Shown: positions 46,980 through 59,277 of the stretch, in pieces
Layout of the letters: every line of letters begins with the position of its first letter
Numbering within the stretch: the stretch's first letter is position 1
NCBI GenBank assembly: GCA_020746835.1
Contig: JAGPNK010000008.1
Location: forward strand, 1,116,001-1,180,000
Length of the DNA stretch: 64,000 bases
From: Stachybotrys elegans
Taxonomy: Eukaryota > Ascomycota > Sordariomycetes > Hypocreales > Stachybotryaceae
Reading direction: 5' to 3'
Notes under the pieces: model-generated
What the model was told of the DNA's origin: nothing
Databases searched by the model: none
The model's input: the letters and a program-made list of their open reading frames with translations, nothing else
Translations under genes and position numbers: made by a program

Positions 46980-48230
46980 CGTGACGACTCAGTCGCCTTA
47001 CGACCCTAGCATTTGTGTGATGTTCCTTTTTGCTGCTTCTCGGCTCATCTTCTTTTTGATCGTCATCATATTTTTCCATTATTGTCTGTTTGGCCTGTAC
47101 GTCTGACGAAAAAGGGAGAAAAACGCCAGTCTTAGCACTGGCTAGACGTCACTCTGTAGTGTGACCAAGGCATCGGAGTTCAGCTGATGGGCCCACCTCA
47201 TGCTGCTGGCGTCATGATCATAAGATGATTATTTGAAGGTAGGTAATGAATATGTGACAAGGAGAAGTAGAGGCAGTGATAATTTTATCCATCGAGGGAA
47301 ATTTGAAGCGAAAACTCACTCTCAACCCTCAACTCTCAACCTGGTAGAAACGACAATCAATCGATATTCGGGCATCAGCAGCAGCTAGAATGACCAGCAC
47401 TAGGGACAGAGCGGCTGGGGAAGCATTCTTGGAATCGTCTAGTCCGCCGTCTCCCACCTTAGGCAGGCTGATGTCTCAGTTATCCATGGGCTAGAATCTC
47501 ACAGACACATTGCCACGTCGGTATGAGGCTAATAAGATTTTAGGGCTGAGGTGGGCCGATCAGCCAGCGAGCCTGACGCCTTGGTCCAGAGCGATATCCA
47601 GGCCGATGGTACGGATAGGAAGCTGAGCTGTATTGCAGCTGCAACTGCAACCTGCTCCCCTCGAGTTGTTCTTGGCGCTCCACCGAGCATTCCCTCGTTC
47701 CCTCAAGGCAGCATATCAAACAAAGGCAAGCCGGCCACGCCCGAAATTTACGACCCATCTCACGAAGCCAAGATAGGCATCGTGCCTACTAAAATTACGT
47801 ATTGCTACGTGGATGCTTTGATGCTGTATTTTTTTCTTCTTTTTTTTCTTCTTTTTCTATCGAGGCCCAGCCAAGCCTTGCAAGTGACCACCTCGCCACC
47901 CGTGATTTGCCAGATTGGTACAAGCGTGGGGGGACTGGATTTGCCCACCATAATAAGGCTGCTTGGCTCCACGGCCTGTTTCTTGATTCGTATCCCTGTC
48001 TATCCTGATCCAGATACCACCCTCCCCTACCTAACTGAGTATCTCACCTATCCATCTGCTCGGTATAAGCTCTCCAGCACCCTTGGCCGCCGTGCTTGAG
48101 TCTCTTGTCCGCGTCCCTGTAGACAAAGGTCCCTGAAACGTCGCCCCTCGCCCGCTCGCCACCCCTCAAGGCCGTCGTCGATGAGGCGGCCGCACCGAAA
48201 CCCCCTCTTCCGTCCTCTGTCGGGTGCACC
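46980..48230. other. Intergenic region between tRNA and second regulator
   Basis: Holds the promoter of the 48231 gene, with a T-rich tract near 47827-47860. No gene recognised. Confidence 0.45.
47027..47031 (+). terminator. Possible RNA polymerase III terminator
   Basis: A run of five T residues 48 nt past the tRNA 3' end, the first run of that length downstream. Confidence 0.4.
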
Positions 48231-50231
48231 ATGAGCCAGCAGCAGCCAAAGCCGAGGCAGCGCCGCCATCATGAGAGAAGCCGCAACGGCTGCCTGACGT
48301 GCAGGGCGCGCCACGTCCGGTGCGACGAGGCGAGACCGGAGTGGTAAATCCCCCCCGTGCCTTTCGACTGCGGTAGTACGCGACTGTGCCACGTGCTGAC
48401 GGCAGCCCGCCTCCCAGTGACAAGTGCAAGGCTGGCAAGAGACCATGCCACTACTCCCAGCCCAACCTGCCGCGCAGTGACCAGAGGTGGTTCATGAACC
48501 AGGCCCCAGGCGTCTCCGTGTGGCATGTCCAGAGCGACACGGCGGATCCCTTCCACAGCATGGCCATTGAGATGCCGTTTCGGTCTCACGAGCTGCTGAA
48601 ATACTGTACCGTCCCACGCCCGGAGTTCCCTGGTGGCATTGCCATGGCTGACAGCCCTCTTCAGTCCTTGAAGCCGACACGGTACCAAACTTTGGCACCG
48701 AGTGCGCCGTCGACCAGAACATCTGGAACCACCCTGTCTTCGCCGAGATGCCCCTCGTCGTCCCCAAAGATGAATGGTCTGTGTGAACTATTGCCGCAGC
48801 GGAGGTTGACTGTGTTGCCCATGCTGACCTGTCTGTCTTCCAAAGGATAACGCGAGCAAGAAACGACCCAGCTACTCTTCGATGCACCCTCCTGCTGGGC
48901 TCCATGCACTACGTGTGGAAGGTGGGAGAGTTCAAGGACTTTGGCAAGTCGTTCTTCTTCCACAAAATGGAACTCATACGCCACACCAATACGTTGCTGA
49001 GCGGGGATGTCTTGAAGATTACCCCTCAAAGCTTGAAACTGATTGCTATCCTCTCCGTGATTGAAGTAAGGCTGCCCGCCTCTCAGCTAGGGAGCGTGTT
49101 GTTGGCTGACAGGGAATGCAGAGCTGCGTGGGCAACTTTCCCCTGGCTGAAGCCCATCTCGATGGCCTCTTGACTGTCCTGGAGATGAGGGAGAAGAGGA
49201 TATCAGCAGAGGGGAGGGACCCAGCCGAAGAGGAAGACGAGATACTCGAACGCCTGCTCCTAACGTACGTGCACCGCGCTGCGCCCCCCCCCCCCAATGG
49301 AGCTACACTGACTGTACGCAGAGCACATCACTTTATCGGGGCCGTCAGGAGTCGGATAAAACAGACTTACAGAGGCGAGGCGGATGCGGACAACATATGG
49401 CACACGTCGTTTAGTGGACTGCCCGAGAACCTGGCCGGCATCCGCATCTTCCCCTACTACCTATTATCAGACCCCCTAGAGCTGAACGTGCCGATGGACG
49501 TGCATGCGTGCGTGGAGACAATGAAGCAGATGACGATTGCCGTCAACCGGCGGTCACGCATATGCTCGGTAGACAAGGCGCACCACGTGGTGGACGAGTC
49601 GCTGGCGAGCGGAATGTCCATCTGCGATAACGCCAACTCGGCCGTGTGCCGGGGCTGCCAGGGCATGACCAGCTTCCTGTTCGCGTGGAGCAACATCAAC
49701 GCGCACTCGCTGCGCCAAGAGCACAACGTCGGCAAGCGGGCGCCCGTCATGAGCAGCTGGCGCGGGCTGTGCGCCGTGTCGTCGCTGTACCTCAACCACG
49801 TGCTGGGGCTGTGGAACGGGGGCGAGCCCATCGAGCCGCACATGTTCCGGCGCATCATCGTGACGATCCTGCGGGACATACAGAGCATGGGCACGAGCGA
49901 GGAGGCCCTGACGGGCCGGCAGGGGGACCTGTGGCTGTGGAAGGTGATGACGACGGCCTACGCGGTGGCGACGACGCTGCCGATGGACGGGCCGCGTTTC
50001 ACGGGGGACAGCGCCGTGATGATGGACGGGGCTGTGATTCTGGGGTGGCTGCAGAGCCGGATCGGGATCTGGAGCAAGGTGCAGGGCGTGACACAGTGGG
50101 AGCAGGCGCAGAAGGCCCTGTCGCGGGTGTGCTGGCCGAATCCCGTGTCCGAGGCCAAGGAGGCGGCACTGACGTACATATGGGCCAGGGCGGTCAATGA
50201 GCGCGAGGGCACGGTTATGAGCGACAGCTGA
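48231..50231 (+). CDS. Zn2Cys6 transcription factor (fungal-specific)
   Basis: Six exons, 48231-48343, 48418-48605, 48665-48776, 48846-49065, 49113-49264 and 49322-50231, join in phase to 564 aa. The zinc cluster, split by intron 1, is C21-x2-C24-x6-C31-x6-C38-x2-C41-x6-C48 (CLTCRARHVRC, then CDKCKAGKRPC). Choosing the acceptor at 48417 rather than an earlier AG is what restores the C-x2-C spacing. The middle and C-terminal regions have conserved-looking LLKYCFLEADTV, MHYVWKVGEF, MSSWRGLCAVSSLYLNHVLGLW and VTILRDIQSMGTSEEALTGRQGDL blocks, as in fungal C6 regulators. Intron 5 contains a C-run near 49285-49297. Targets are unknown; it shares strand and proximity with the preceding regulator. 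Confidence 0.88.
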
Positions 50232-50575
50232 AGAAATACCACACTGTACACTACTGTGGACACTACGTATGGATTGGGTGGGCGTATCGAATTAACGACT
50301 CTTCATGTCCATTTCGATTGCATCGCGTTTTAGTGGCAGGGAGTTATTCACGACGGAGGATGTGTGTCAAGGTGAGTCATTCATTATATTAAGGCATTAC
50401 CGCGTGCGAGAATACTCGAAGCTGACAATCATAATAAACACTAAGACAAGGGGTAAAAAGGGTGAGAACCATGAGGCAGATTGGCCTGGTTCAGATGAGA
50501 AGTGAAGTGAAACAAATGCTCGCTGATGTCCGTCCATGCTGTCGAAAAGGAGAAGAAATAGAGAAGTGAGGAGAG
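50232..50575. other. Convergent 3' region
   Basis: Lies between the stop codons of the second regulator (plus) and the But2-like gene (minus). No gene seen. Confidence 0.5.
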
Positions 50576-51175
50576 TTAGAGGTCGTACTCGATCCAGAGG
50601 CCGTTGTTGTCGTCTTGGCCGAGGTAGAGGCTCGTCTTGGTGGTAGGGTCGCGCATGGAGATCTTGATGAAGATGTCCTCGGCGCAGGGGATGGAGCTGG
50701 CAATGTGCGTCTGGGCACCGTACATCTCGTCGTCCCAGAGGGTGAAGTCGGCGCCGAACTGGTCCTCGTCGGCGGCCGTATCAAAGGGCCGGATGGAGTC
50801 GAAGGTGATGGGGCCGTCGGGCAGGCCTTCGAGGAGGCGCATGCGGGTGAGGCCGGAGCCGCCCTTGACGATGAAGGTGCGGCTGTCCTTGTCGGCCTGG
50901 TCCCACTGGAGGACGCAGTTGGAGGCGGCGGCGGGGATGCCGCGGAAGACGGCGACCTGCTCGAGCTGGGAGAGGTTGGCAAAGGTCTCGAGGTGCAGGC
51001 CGGTGAGGGGCCCGCGGTGGGCGTCGGGCTGCTGGGGGAAGATGTTGTGCATGGCCGGGCGGCGGACGCTGCCGGTGCTGGGGGCGTCCTGCTGGCGGGG
51101 GACGATGGCGGTGGGGGAGGCGAGGGCTACGGTGGCGAGGGCGAGGAGGGAGAGGAGGGTCTTTGCGAGGGCCAT
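50576..51175 (-). CDS. Secreted protein, But2-like
   Basis: Single exon, 199 aa. A clear signal peptide (residues 1-19, ALAKTLLSLLALATVALAS) precedes a short linker and a beta-rich domain. Elements such as LEQVAVFRGIPAAASNCVLQW and DSRTFIVKGGSGLTRMRLLE, and a late SSIPCAEDIFIKISMRD, resemble the But2-type domain of fungal secreted proteins. It has two Cys residues that could form a disulfide. The TATA box (51281-51288) lies about 110 bp upstream of the start codon. Family assignment is by visual resemblance only; the function of such proteins is poorly known. Confidence 0.75.
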   Translation of the reverse strand: MALAKTLLSLLALATVALASPTAIVPRQQDAPSTGSVRRPAMHNIFPQQPDAHRGPLTGLHLETFANLSQLEQVAVFRGIPAAASNCVLQWDQADKDSRTFIVKGGSGLTRMRLLEGLPDGPITFDSIRPFDTAADEDQFGADFTLWDDEMYGAQTHIASSIPCAEDIFIKISMRDPTTKTSLYLGQDDNNGLWIEYDL

Positions 51176-53864
51176 TGCGGTGGTGATGTTGATCTTGGTG
51201 GTGATGTTGATGGTTGATGTAAGATGAGAGGAGTGGGTGAGTGAGTGAGTGGTGGGAGAGTGGCAATGGGGTGAGACAAGATATATATGAAAAGCCCAAT
51301 CTGTGATGAAGCTGTCTGTAGAATGAGATGTGGTTGGTCAGTCACAGTGGATGGTGGGAAAGAAAAAGGAGACGGATCCGAGATGGAGGGTGGGAAGCTC
51401 TTATAAAAAAAAGCTTCTTCTCCACGATCTGCACATGTCGTAATGCCCAGGCCCCCAGATGACAACCAAGCTTAATAAACCAGCGCAATAACGCACTATT
51501 ATTATTTTAATTCTTGTACATACATAGGTACGCTTTTTCTTGCCCCCCAGCCCCGTGAGACCCAAGGCGGAGGGGGGCCTAGACGTCTTACAGTAGGGAT
51601 CCTCGCCGCACCGCAGCTCTCTCTCTCGCTCTCATGTTGCCACGGACGGGGGGGATGGGGGGTGGTAGTTTAGGGCGAGGGGGGGAGGACGAATCGGAAA
51701 CGGAGAGGGGGTCCCTCAGCTTGGCGTTGTGACAACGCATAGGTTTAGCTGGTTCAATGGCCCAGGAACAAGGTTGCACGGCAGTTCCATGACGAGGAAT
51801 TTCCCCTCTCTAGCTGTTACTTTCAGCCTCTGTCTGCTTCTTTGCTCTGCTTCCTTTGCAGACCGGAGTCGTCGCAGCCTCTTCTCGGGGGATTGTCGCG
51901 ACTCAAAACTCGTTTCTGCATCATCTGCCTCTCCTCATTTTTCCTTCCTTCTTTCTTTCATTCTACTGTTTCTACCTATTCCCCATCTCCGGTTTCGCAC
52001 CCCTTGTCCACGGCAGAAGCAGGACCTGAAGTAAATTGCAGTACCCTCTTCTCTCCCTCTCCCTCTCTCTCTCTTTGCCTGGGTCAAAAGGGCACAGCCC
52101 CCATGTCAGACAAACAAAACAAAACAAAAAAAAGGAAGGGAGTTCAACAAACATTTCCGTACTTGGGTAGGCAAAAATAAAATAAAATAATCCCAGATTC
52201 GCACGTGCATCCGTGTGCCGCAGCAAGAAGCATGCCCCCCCCCTCCCTTCGGATTACGGGTGGTTAATTATAGCAGCCGAGCGGAAGCCCGTCATCCTTC
52301 CTTCGTCTCCCATCCAAACATGTTTCCTTCGAAACTCAATCTGCGCCCGCCTGGTAATATCCGCAAGGGGGGACGAGCCAAGAGCGGCGGGCCAGGCACC
52401 GTCGCGTTTCTGCTTCGTTGCATATCGCGGTGCAGCGGCAAGAGGCGCGCACGCTCTCTTCTTCCTCGCTCGCCGCTGGGATCTGGATTGGCAAACGTCC
52501 ATCCATAGCCCATGTGCCCTCGTGGATGCTCGGCAGTCGAGGCGTGCGCACCCGTGAGGCTGGCGGCGATCCTTGTCCCACCAACCCCCAGCCTCTCCCG
52601 CCCAACCCACACACCATCTTTGTGCGCATCTCTGGGTTGTAACCTACCTATATTCGTCCATGTTTGCTGGCCAAGCTGTCGTGCGCGCGCTGTCTTGGCC
52701 CGTGGTGCGCTTTGACTCGCACGTCCACGTCAGATGCTCCTCTTTCTTTCTTCCTTCATCATTGCACCGCCAGCCGCGGAATACGAGGTTTCTCTTTTTT
52801 GTGTCTTTTTTCTTCCTTCTTTCTCTTTTTTTTCTGCTCCCTCGCTGTCGCTCAACACGTGCCTGTCTCGGGCGATACTAGGTTTGTGCGAGTATTGTCG
52901 CAAGTGACGCCGCGTGATCTTCATCACTGTGATGCAGTCGTCTTGGCACACAGGATTCCTCGACATCGTAACCGTATTCCATCCACCGAGCGCTCATGTG
53001 ATGTTGGTTGAAACGCAGACTCTGCCGTCCTTGTTTGTTGGTTGCGGTCTGTCAAATCATCAAAACGTGGCAGATTGAGGCACCCGCCTGTCCCCCATTC
53101 ACACCGAACCCGTGTCACCGTTTCCACACCAGCTCTCCTGCTACTAAATTGAGGCGTTCGAGATTGTCCAATGGTTACATGCCATGTTTCTTTCGTCGCC
53201 AATAACACTGTTGCATCCTTTCCTCGTCCTGGGACGGCTACCCTACACCTCCATCATAACTCGGGCGAGTATCACCAAGCGGTGCGGTCATTGCCATTGC
53301 GCGCCTCACGGCTTGAAACTGCTTCGTACTCAGAGGCATCTGGTTCATCGCATTCAGTTATTGATCGTTGAACATGAGCCTAGGAGTGGTGCCGCCTTCA
53401 CTCTCGTGTCCGCCAGACGCAATACAGCCGCGGTGTCAACCGGCCACTGGACTGCCGTTCCACTCTTCTGACAATCCTGACTCTTGTTTGTTTCTCATAG
53501 AACTGTTTGGAATCGTTCCTCATCAACACATATGTGAAACTGGGGCGGCTTTGCGGCAACAAATCACACTGAGTTGTAACAAGTCCCGTGTCAAGCTCGC
53601 GGGAGCCATCTTCCGTCTGCCATAGTATCTTGAACAGGAGAAATGGATTTCGCTAACCACGCACATGAAACACGCCTCCCTAGGGCAATTCATTGACCAT
53701 TATCATAGTTGTGCGCACCGGGTTTCCTGTCGAGAATGGACATGGTAGGAGGACGTCGTGCCTAGGACCACAATATCCAATATCTTGCCAAGAGCATGAA
53801 AAAGGCTATATGGCTTCATGGTGACTTGTCTTGTGCCTAAATTGGTACAGACCTTGGCCATGTC
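51176..53864. other. 2.7-kb intergenic region
   Basis: Promoter of the But2-like gene at the left (TATA at 51281-51288), T/C-rich and A-rich stretches at 51930-52190, and no recognisable gene. Many short open frames are random-looking. Confidence 0.45.
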
Positions 53865-54929
53865 TTAATCTCTGAACAGTAGGCTCAGATCGCTCTTCTC
53901 AAACCACTCCCAGTTTTCCTCATCCACATGCTTCAGAATACCATGGCCATACGCAACCGACTCTTCCGTTCGCTGTTCATTTATCCAGGCCTACAACAAG
54001 GTTAGCTCTCTTATAACGCTTTGGAATGGACGGCCTACATAGATTGCTGCCCAGTGCGTAATGTGCGTGCCGAATTGAGCCGTGACCCTCTGCTTCTCTT
54101 CTCGCCCCAAGGGCCTTTCTTCCATATACCCTTCCAAAAAGGCACCAAGGAGGCCTCTACCGCCGCGGAAACGGTCCAAAAACCACGCTTCAGCGGCAAA
54201 ATGACCGATATCCGTGACTCCATTTCCCGAGCGAGTCACCTCCCAGTCAATAATCGCCATGGTTGGCTCTTTGGGCCAGTTCTCCTCGAGGTCGAACAGA
54301 ATGTTTCCCGGCCATAGATCCGTATGGCACAGGCAGCTGTTGTCCGTCTGAAGCAACGAGCCATATTTTGCATTGATGCGCTCGCCTAGTTCCGCTTCAT
54401 ATCCAAACTTTGCTAACGTAGATGCCAGGCTGTTGTAATTCCACCTGTACATTCGCTTCGCCGTGGTATGGTTGAACATGTCCTTTATTTCATCTGCGGT
54501 TGTGTGCGTATGAAGTCGAGCCAGCCAACGACTGAGGGCTTTGCCGACAGCCCCAACATCCAAATGAGGGTCTTCGTACAGGTCTTTCAAAGTCTTTTGT
54601 CCCACGTTTTCAAAGATCAAGACGTGGTTCTTCATATCTTTATGAAGGATTCGAGGGTACCGTATCCCCCCAGCCTCGGCCACTATCTTGGGGATGAGTT
54701 CAAGAGCTTGTATCTCAAAGTCCATCCGGTCCACGGGAAATGGCGTAGACGGATTGCAGGACAAGTGAGGCTGAGCATGCTTGAGAATGCTGGTTTCGCC
54801 ACGGGAATTCAAGATGCGCCATATGTAGTTGGAGGAGCCGCCAGTAACCGGCTCGACATCGACAAAAGGGATGTTGTTGGCCTGGAGATACTGGCGAACA
54901 GCTTCCGTTGTAGGGGCTGTCAACTCCAT
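53865..54929 (-). CDS. APH-fold phosphotransferase (methylthioribose kinase-like)
   Basis: Small-molecule kinase of the aminoglycoside phosphotransferase fold; substrate unknown. Two exons, 54929-54039 and 53990-53865, join in phase to 338 aa. The 48-bp intron (GTAGGC donor, CTAAC branch) removes an early stop, and exon 2 adds AWINEQRTEESVAYGHGILK and a further 21 residues. Nucleotide-site features are GGSSNYIWRI and the ILKHAQPHL lysine strand. The catalytic loop is CLCHTDLWPGNILFD, and the metal-binding motif is AIIDWEVT. The start at 54929 is preferred over an in-frame ATG at 55052 because sequence before MELTAPTTEAVRQYL is hydrophobic and unconserved in look. A methylthioribose kinase is one option; many fungal APH proteins are uncharacterised. 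Confidence 0.85.
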
Positions 54930-55386
54930 AGAAGGGAAGTTATGGATTAAGATGCGAACGATAAAGTTGATACGAATATTCGGTAACAGCAGCAATGCTC
55001 TTGTCAAGGTTTCTATGAGTGACAGAGGAAAGTTGGTCAACGTGCTGACCAAACACCCAGCAACGCATGATGGTGTGACTCATTTACAACCATACGCACC
55101 GCCAATCATATCTGAGTCAGATATACACTCCTGCAGTTCATTTTTGTCGTGTACTACAGTGAAGCTCAACCACAGGCCATCCAAAGATCCCAAACTGTAG
55201 AGAATTGAGAATACTACTCCATGTGTTCTCGCATAACCCCTAGATAAAAGCGAATCCATAGCATCGGAGCTTGGCGTGCCCTGTAGCACGCCGTATATTG
55301 ACAGGATCTACAGCTATCGAAACCTACCTCTTCGCCCAACATCTGCAGTGTCCCTCGCAAGCTCCTCACTACCGCGAAGCATAGAG
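54930..55386. other. Intergenic between APH and esterase genes
   Basis: Contains the promoter of the APH gene and the 3' region of the esterase gene, both on the minus strand. No gene seen. Confidence 0.5.
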
Positions 55387-56847
55387 CTACTGGCATTGGT
55401 GGTACCCTAACTCTGTCAGCATATTGAATCATGAGCCGAGGTTTGGCTACGTACACTCGTTGACGACCACGCAGGTGAAGGGGCTCACACACTATCATCT
55501 CGTCAGCAGAAGAACCCCCAGCGTCTCCCTTTACTTACCGTAGTTCCGCCCGCCCATCCATTTCCGCCGCACTGAGCCCATTGCGGTTGGCTATGGGGGT
55601 TCTTGGTTAGTTTCTCATATCACACATCACAACGCATTTCAGCAACCCCGTAAACAGACGTAAATTCAAGAAATCAGAAAACAAAAAGTTGAAGTGGCAA
55701 AAGGAGAAACTCCTTACCCCGTCGTGACAGGAGGTGCAGAGGTCCTGGTGCTCGTCGCCGTGGATCGTGTAGTTGCGGGCACCGTCGTGGTAGCCACCGT
55801 GGTAGGACTCGTGCCACCCTAGGTAGTCCTGGTGAGTGTGTACTTTACATGAAGCGACAAGTTCAAACAGGAAAAAAGTATAGCTAATCTCATACAACAA
55901 TGCCGAACCACCTGAGGTCCTCCAAGCCCATGTTGGCGACGTTGTGTCCGATTCCGCGGCCGAGGATGCCCTGGAGGTTGGGTCCGTAGATCTGCTTGGT
56001 GTAGGGGCTGACGGGCGTGTTGGGCAGCGTCTGCTGGGGGCTGCCGTACGTGTAGCCGAAGATGGCGGACCACTGCTTCATCGACTCGGCGTAGTTGTTG
56101 CCGCTGAGCGTCGTGTCGGCGTCGCCATGGTAGATCTGCATGCGCGGCCGGCGGCCCGTGTAGCCCGGGTACATGGTGCGAGCCGTGTCGGCCCACTGCT
56201 GCGGCGTCTGGATGAAGCGGCCGCCCGAGCAGTTGCTGTTCCAGCCGGGCTCCTGGCTGGGGCTTGACGGCAGGCTGTTGGGCACGGCGAAGCAGCCGGC
56301 CGGGACGCCCGAGTAGACAATGGCGGCGGCAAACAGGTCAGGGTACGTGGCAGCCAGGACACTCTTGGATATGGCATTAGTTGATGAACCTTTCTTGTTT
56401 CAGCAAACGTCAACTTACAGTCATCATGGCGCCCGAGGAGGCTCCCATGACAAAGACACGGCTGGCATCGGCGCGGTACGTCGAGATGGCGTACTTGACC
56501 ATGTTGGCAATCGAGTTGCTGTTGGCGCCCCCGTCGCGCCTCAGGGTCTGCGGCGACGCAACGTCCCAGCATCGGCCGCTGTAGGGCGACTCGGGGTAGA
56601 TGACAATGAAGCCGTACTGGTCGGCGTAGCGGGCGTAGGGTGTCCCCGTGTACATGGCCTGGGCGGTCCCCGTGCAGTAGTGGATGGAGACAATGATGGG
56701 CGGGTTGCTGGCGATGTTGGTCGGCGTGTAGACGTACATCCTGGCGCCCGAAGGGTTGGATCCAAAGTTCTGGACCTGGCTAAAGGTCCCGGCCCATGAC
56801 AGGCCGACGAAGCTGGAGACCAGCAGCAACAAGGACGTGAGCTGCAT
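55387..56847 (-). CDS. Acetylxylan esterase (CE1) with C-terminal CBM1
   Basis: Secreted hemicellulase accessory enzyme removing acetyl groups from xylan. Six exons, 56847-56419, 56363-55896, 55818-55718, 55590-55539, 55491-55455 and 55406-55387, join in phase to 368 aa. Signal peptide 1-19; nucleophile Ser137 in VFVMGASSGAMM; acid Asp in IYHGDADTTL; His in GRGIGHNVANMG. Exon 3 encodes a Ser/Thr/Pro linker (about 300-334). Exons 4-6 encode a cellulose-binding CBM1 (QWAQCGGNGWAGGTT, CVSPFTC, NEWYHQCQ), with the Trp/Tyr and Cys pattern intact. Exons 5 and 6 are only 37 and 20 nt. An alternative reading of exon 3 from the first AG gives an odd His/Gly-rich segment and breaks the phase into the CBM1. 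A TATA box (56955-56962) lies about 110 bp upstream of the start. Confidence 0.93.
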
Positions 56848-58763
56848 CGTGACTCTCTACCCTCTCTATCTTGTTTGGCTATGCTATGATATTGGGGATG
56901 AGCACAAAGTCCGGTGTAAGTCGTCCGGGCCAAGCTCCGATGGACGCAGCCATGTTTTTATAAAGGACATAACGCCTGGCACAGCCGACAGCCGCAACCG
57001 CAAAATGTGTCCGAGTTACATTCCCTTGACCCGTATCGTGTTGATTTATCCAGCTGATGCGGAGCCTTGGCATTTTCCCGCCACTCAATTGTAGTAATTG
57101 CAGGACGACGGAGGCGCAGATCCGTCCCCCGAAAGTCATTTAGTCTATCTTCCGCCTCTGGCTGGCGGTCCAAAATTGTGTATCATCTGTTTTCTCCAGC
57201 GGGCGGAGGTGGCCTGGTGGCTTGTGGGATGGACCTGGATGATCCTCTTCCCGCTTGGTTCAGACCGGGGTGAGGCAGACATATTCCACCAACGGCGAGG
57301 CTGGCCACTTGGAGTCGTCAACCGGGCTGGTGAGAGGATGGGGGCGGATAAATTACTGGCGAGCCCTTGGTTGCGCAGCGAGGCCCGCAGCTGGTGGATC
57401 GGTGGAGAGGCGTCCCTGTGTAATTGTGCCTGCCTTGTTTTGCGCCTCGGTTGGAGATGAGCGACGGGCGAGTTCAGGCTGGAGATGGTTGCCAACGCTG
57501 TCATTGGATGAAGGGCCGCCTCATTAGTGTTGCGGACGAAAGCTTGCAAGAGTTGATGTGGTCATTTTTACTTCGTGTCATCCTTTGAGGCAGGCAATGG
57601 AGAGTCAGAACAGCCTCCCGGTGTGTCAATTCCATTTCAACACTCTCGGGGCTGAGATAAAAGAGTCGGCAGGAGTTTTGGTTTGTTGTTGAGAGTATGT
57701 GTGATGGATAATACCACGGCTCAGTGCAGTGAAGAGAGGTTCGCAGAGTCATCTTGACAATGAGTGTGAACAAGGAATGCTTCGGCTTCTTTCCAACTGG
57801 GAAGGAATTGGGGCTCATCCTTCGTCTTCTGCCACGCTTCAGCCCGGACACATGTGTCCTACATACGTGATTGATATCGAGGTTCGCCATCATGGAGAGC
57901 AGTCACAGATCTCGTCGTCACACTTGGCCCATGTCTACGATGGAACGGAGGCTTTGGCGACTGCCTCTAGTTGGTTGGTGAAAGGCCAGTGGCTTTCAGG
58001 TTCGTTCCAGGCCTGATGTTAGCCGCACAACTTTTCCGCGTTTTTGGGGATGATGCCAGACTTGTGGGAGGGGGAGAGGACAGAAAAAGAAGAAGAGCAA
58101 ACTCAGCCAAGAGCCGGCGCATTATCTTGAATTTTCCATCATGGAAAGACGGAGTCAGACTCTCACCGGAGTTGGGCTTCTGTAGATGCGAGATATGGGC
58201 AGAGCCTGCGCATTTGGCAACTTGATGTTATCTGGGTGGTGGATAACGTGGTGGACCATGATAGAGACGTGTCGTCTATCAGGACGCGCTCATATTCGGC
58301 GAATGGATCTTCTCTTGTCGGCTGAGGGACTGATGATGAAATGTTGGGTTTCTCAAGTGCATCAAAAAGGAGCAGAGGGAACATTCATTGCCTTGAAGCC
58401 CTTCCAACTGGGGCGGAAAATCATGAATTTCCATGATGGGCCGGCGCTGGATAGTGGAATTTTCCATCGATGGGAAAAGAAAGCCGGGAGGACCTTTTGT
58501 CATACAAAGCGCATTCACTGTTGAACATGGACGGTCGAGGGCAGAAGCGTAGGAGGCTCGAGAGCGGAAGAGGCACGAGCCGAGGGCTAGCCAGGTCAGG
58601 GGCTTGGACCTCCACAACCCCGCTGGTTATTATACATGGATACATTAACTATGGTGGCTGTGTCCTTGCCAGGCCCATGCTTGCCGGAAGGATGGCATGT
58701 TGTCAAGATCGCTTGGCTTGTGCGTTGATCGGTTCCCAATGCCGATGGAGACGGAGGTAAACA
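56848..58763. other. Intergenic region between esterase and RING genes
   Basis: Contains the esterase promoter (TATA at 56955-56962). Open frames up to 130 codons show no domain. Imperfect repeats of a TTTTCCATCATGG-like sequence occur around 58133 and 58430-58470. Confidence 0.4.
56955..56962 (-). promoter_or_regulatory. TATA box of acetylxylan esterase gene
   Basis: Reads TATAAAAA on the minus strand, 108 bp before the ATG. Confidence 0.6.
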
Positions 58764-59277
58764 TCATGAAGCCAACCTCCCCAGAAAACCAGTTTGATAC
58801 ACCGACTTGCAGAGAGGGCAGTTTGGATGCCGCCTGCTGTACCACTTCTCGAGGCATTCCGAGTGGAAGAAGTGGTGGCATGGGAGTTTGCGGATCGTAG
58901 CTGCATCATCGTACTCCTCTATGCAGATGACACTGCCAGGTCAATGGCGTCAGTAGCAGCAGAGCAAGAGGTATGATAGGGGCTGGGTAGACGCACCATG
59001 TGTTGGATGCGCTGGAGTAGGGGATGGCGCCGGGAGAGCGTATCATCTTTGCCATCAAGGCGTAGTATGGCTCGGACGGGGCGATTTCGTCGAGCGCCTT
59101 GACGCCCGACTTGCTCCTGGATGCCTCGAGATCCATCCTTCGGCGCCGTCGATAGCAGAGGTCAGTCATGAAGCTGGACCGTGTGTCAGTGCCGGTAGTC
59201 AGATACGTCGGCGGCGGAAGCACCCACAATAGTAGAGCAACCCAGCCTATCAGGAACAGGAACGCGACTACACCCAT
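58764..59277 (-). CDS. Membrane-anchored RING-H2 finger protein (putative E3 ubiquitin ligase)
   Basis: Two exons, 59277-58997 and 58932-58764, with a 64-bp intron (GTGCGT donor, CTGACG branch) join in phase to 149 aa from the first in-frame ATG. An N-terminal helix (about 2-19, GVVAFLFLIGWVALLLWV) is followed by a basic segment (CYRRRRRMDLE). The RING-H2 spans the intron: C94-VI-C97, then C-H-H-F-F-H-S-E-C (the C-x-H-x2-H-x2-C core) and CPLC. The frame continues open upstream with a sensible KPEPKPGTWIIAI, but the natural ATG there (near 59325, and 59407 further up) sits in another frame across a C7 run. So the true N-terminus is probably longer, and the C-run may hide a one-base error or a real frame break. 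The ligase role is from the family; its substrate is unknown. Confidence 0.8.

Noticed and set aside
50615..51227. 200-codon plus-strand Gly/Ala/Val-rich frame
   Set aside because: Antisense shadow of the secreted But2-like gene, which has a clean signal peptide and TATA box.
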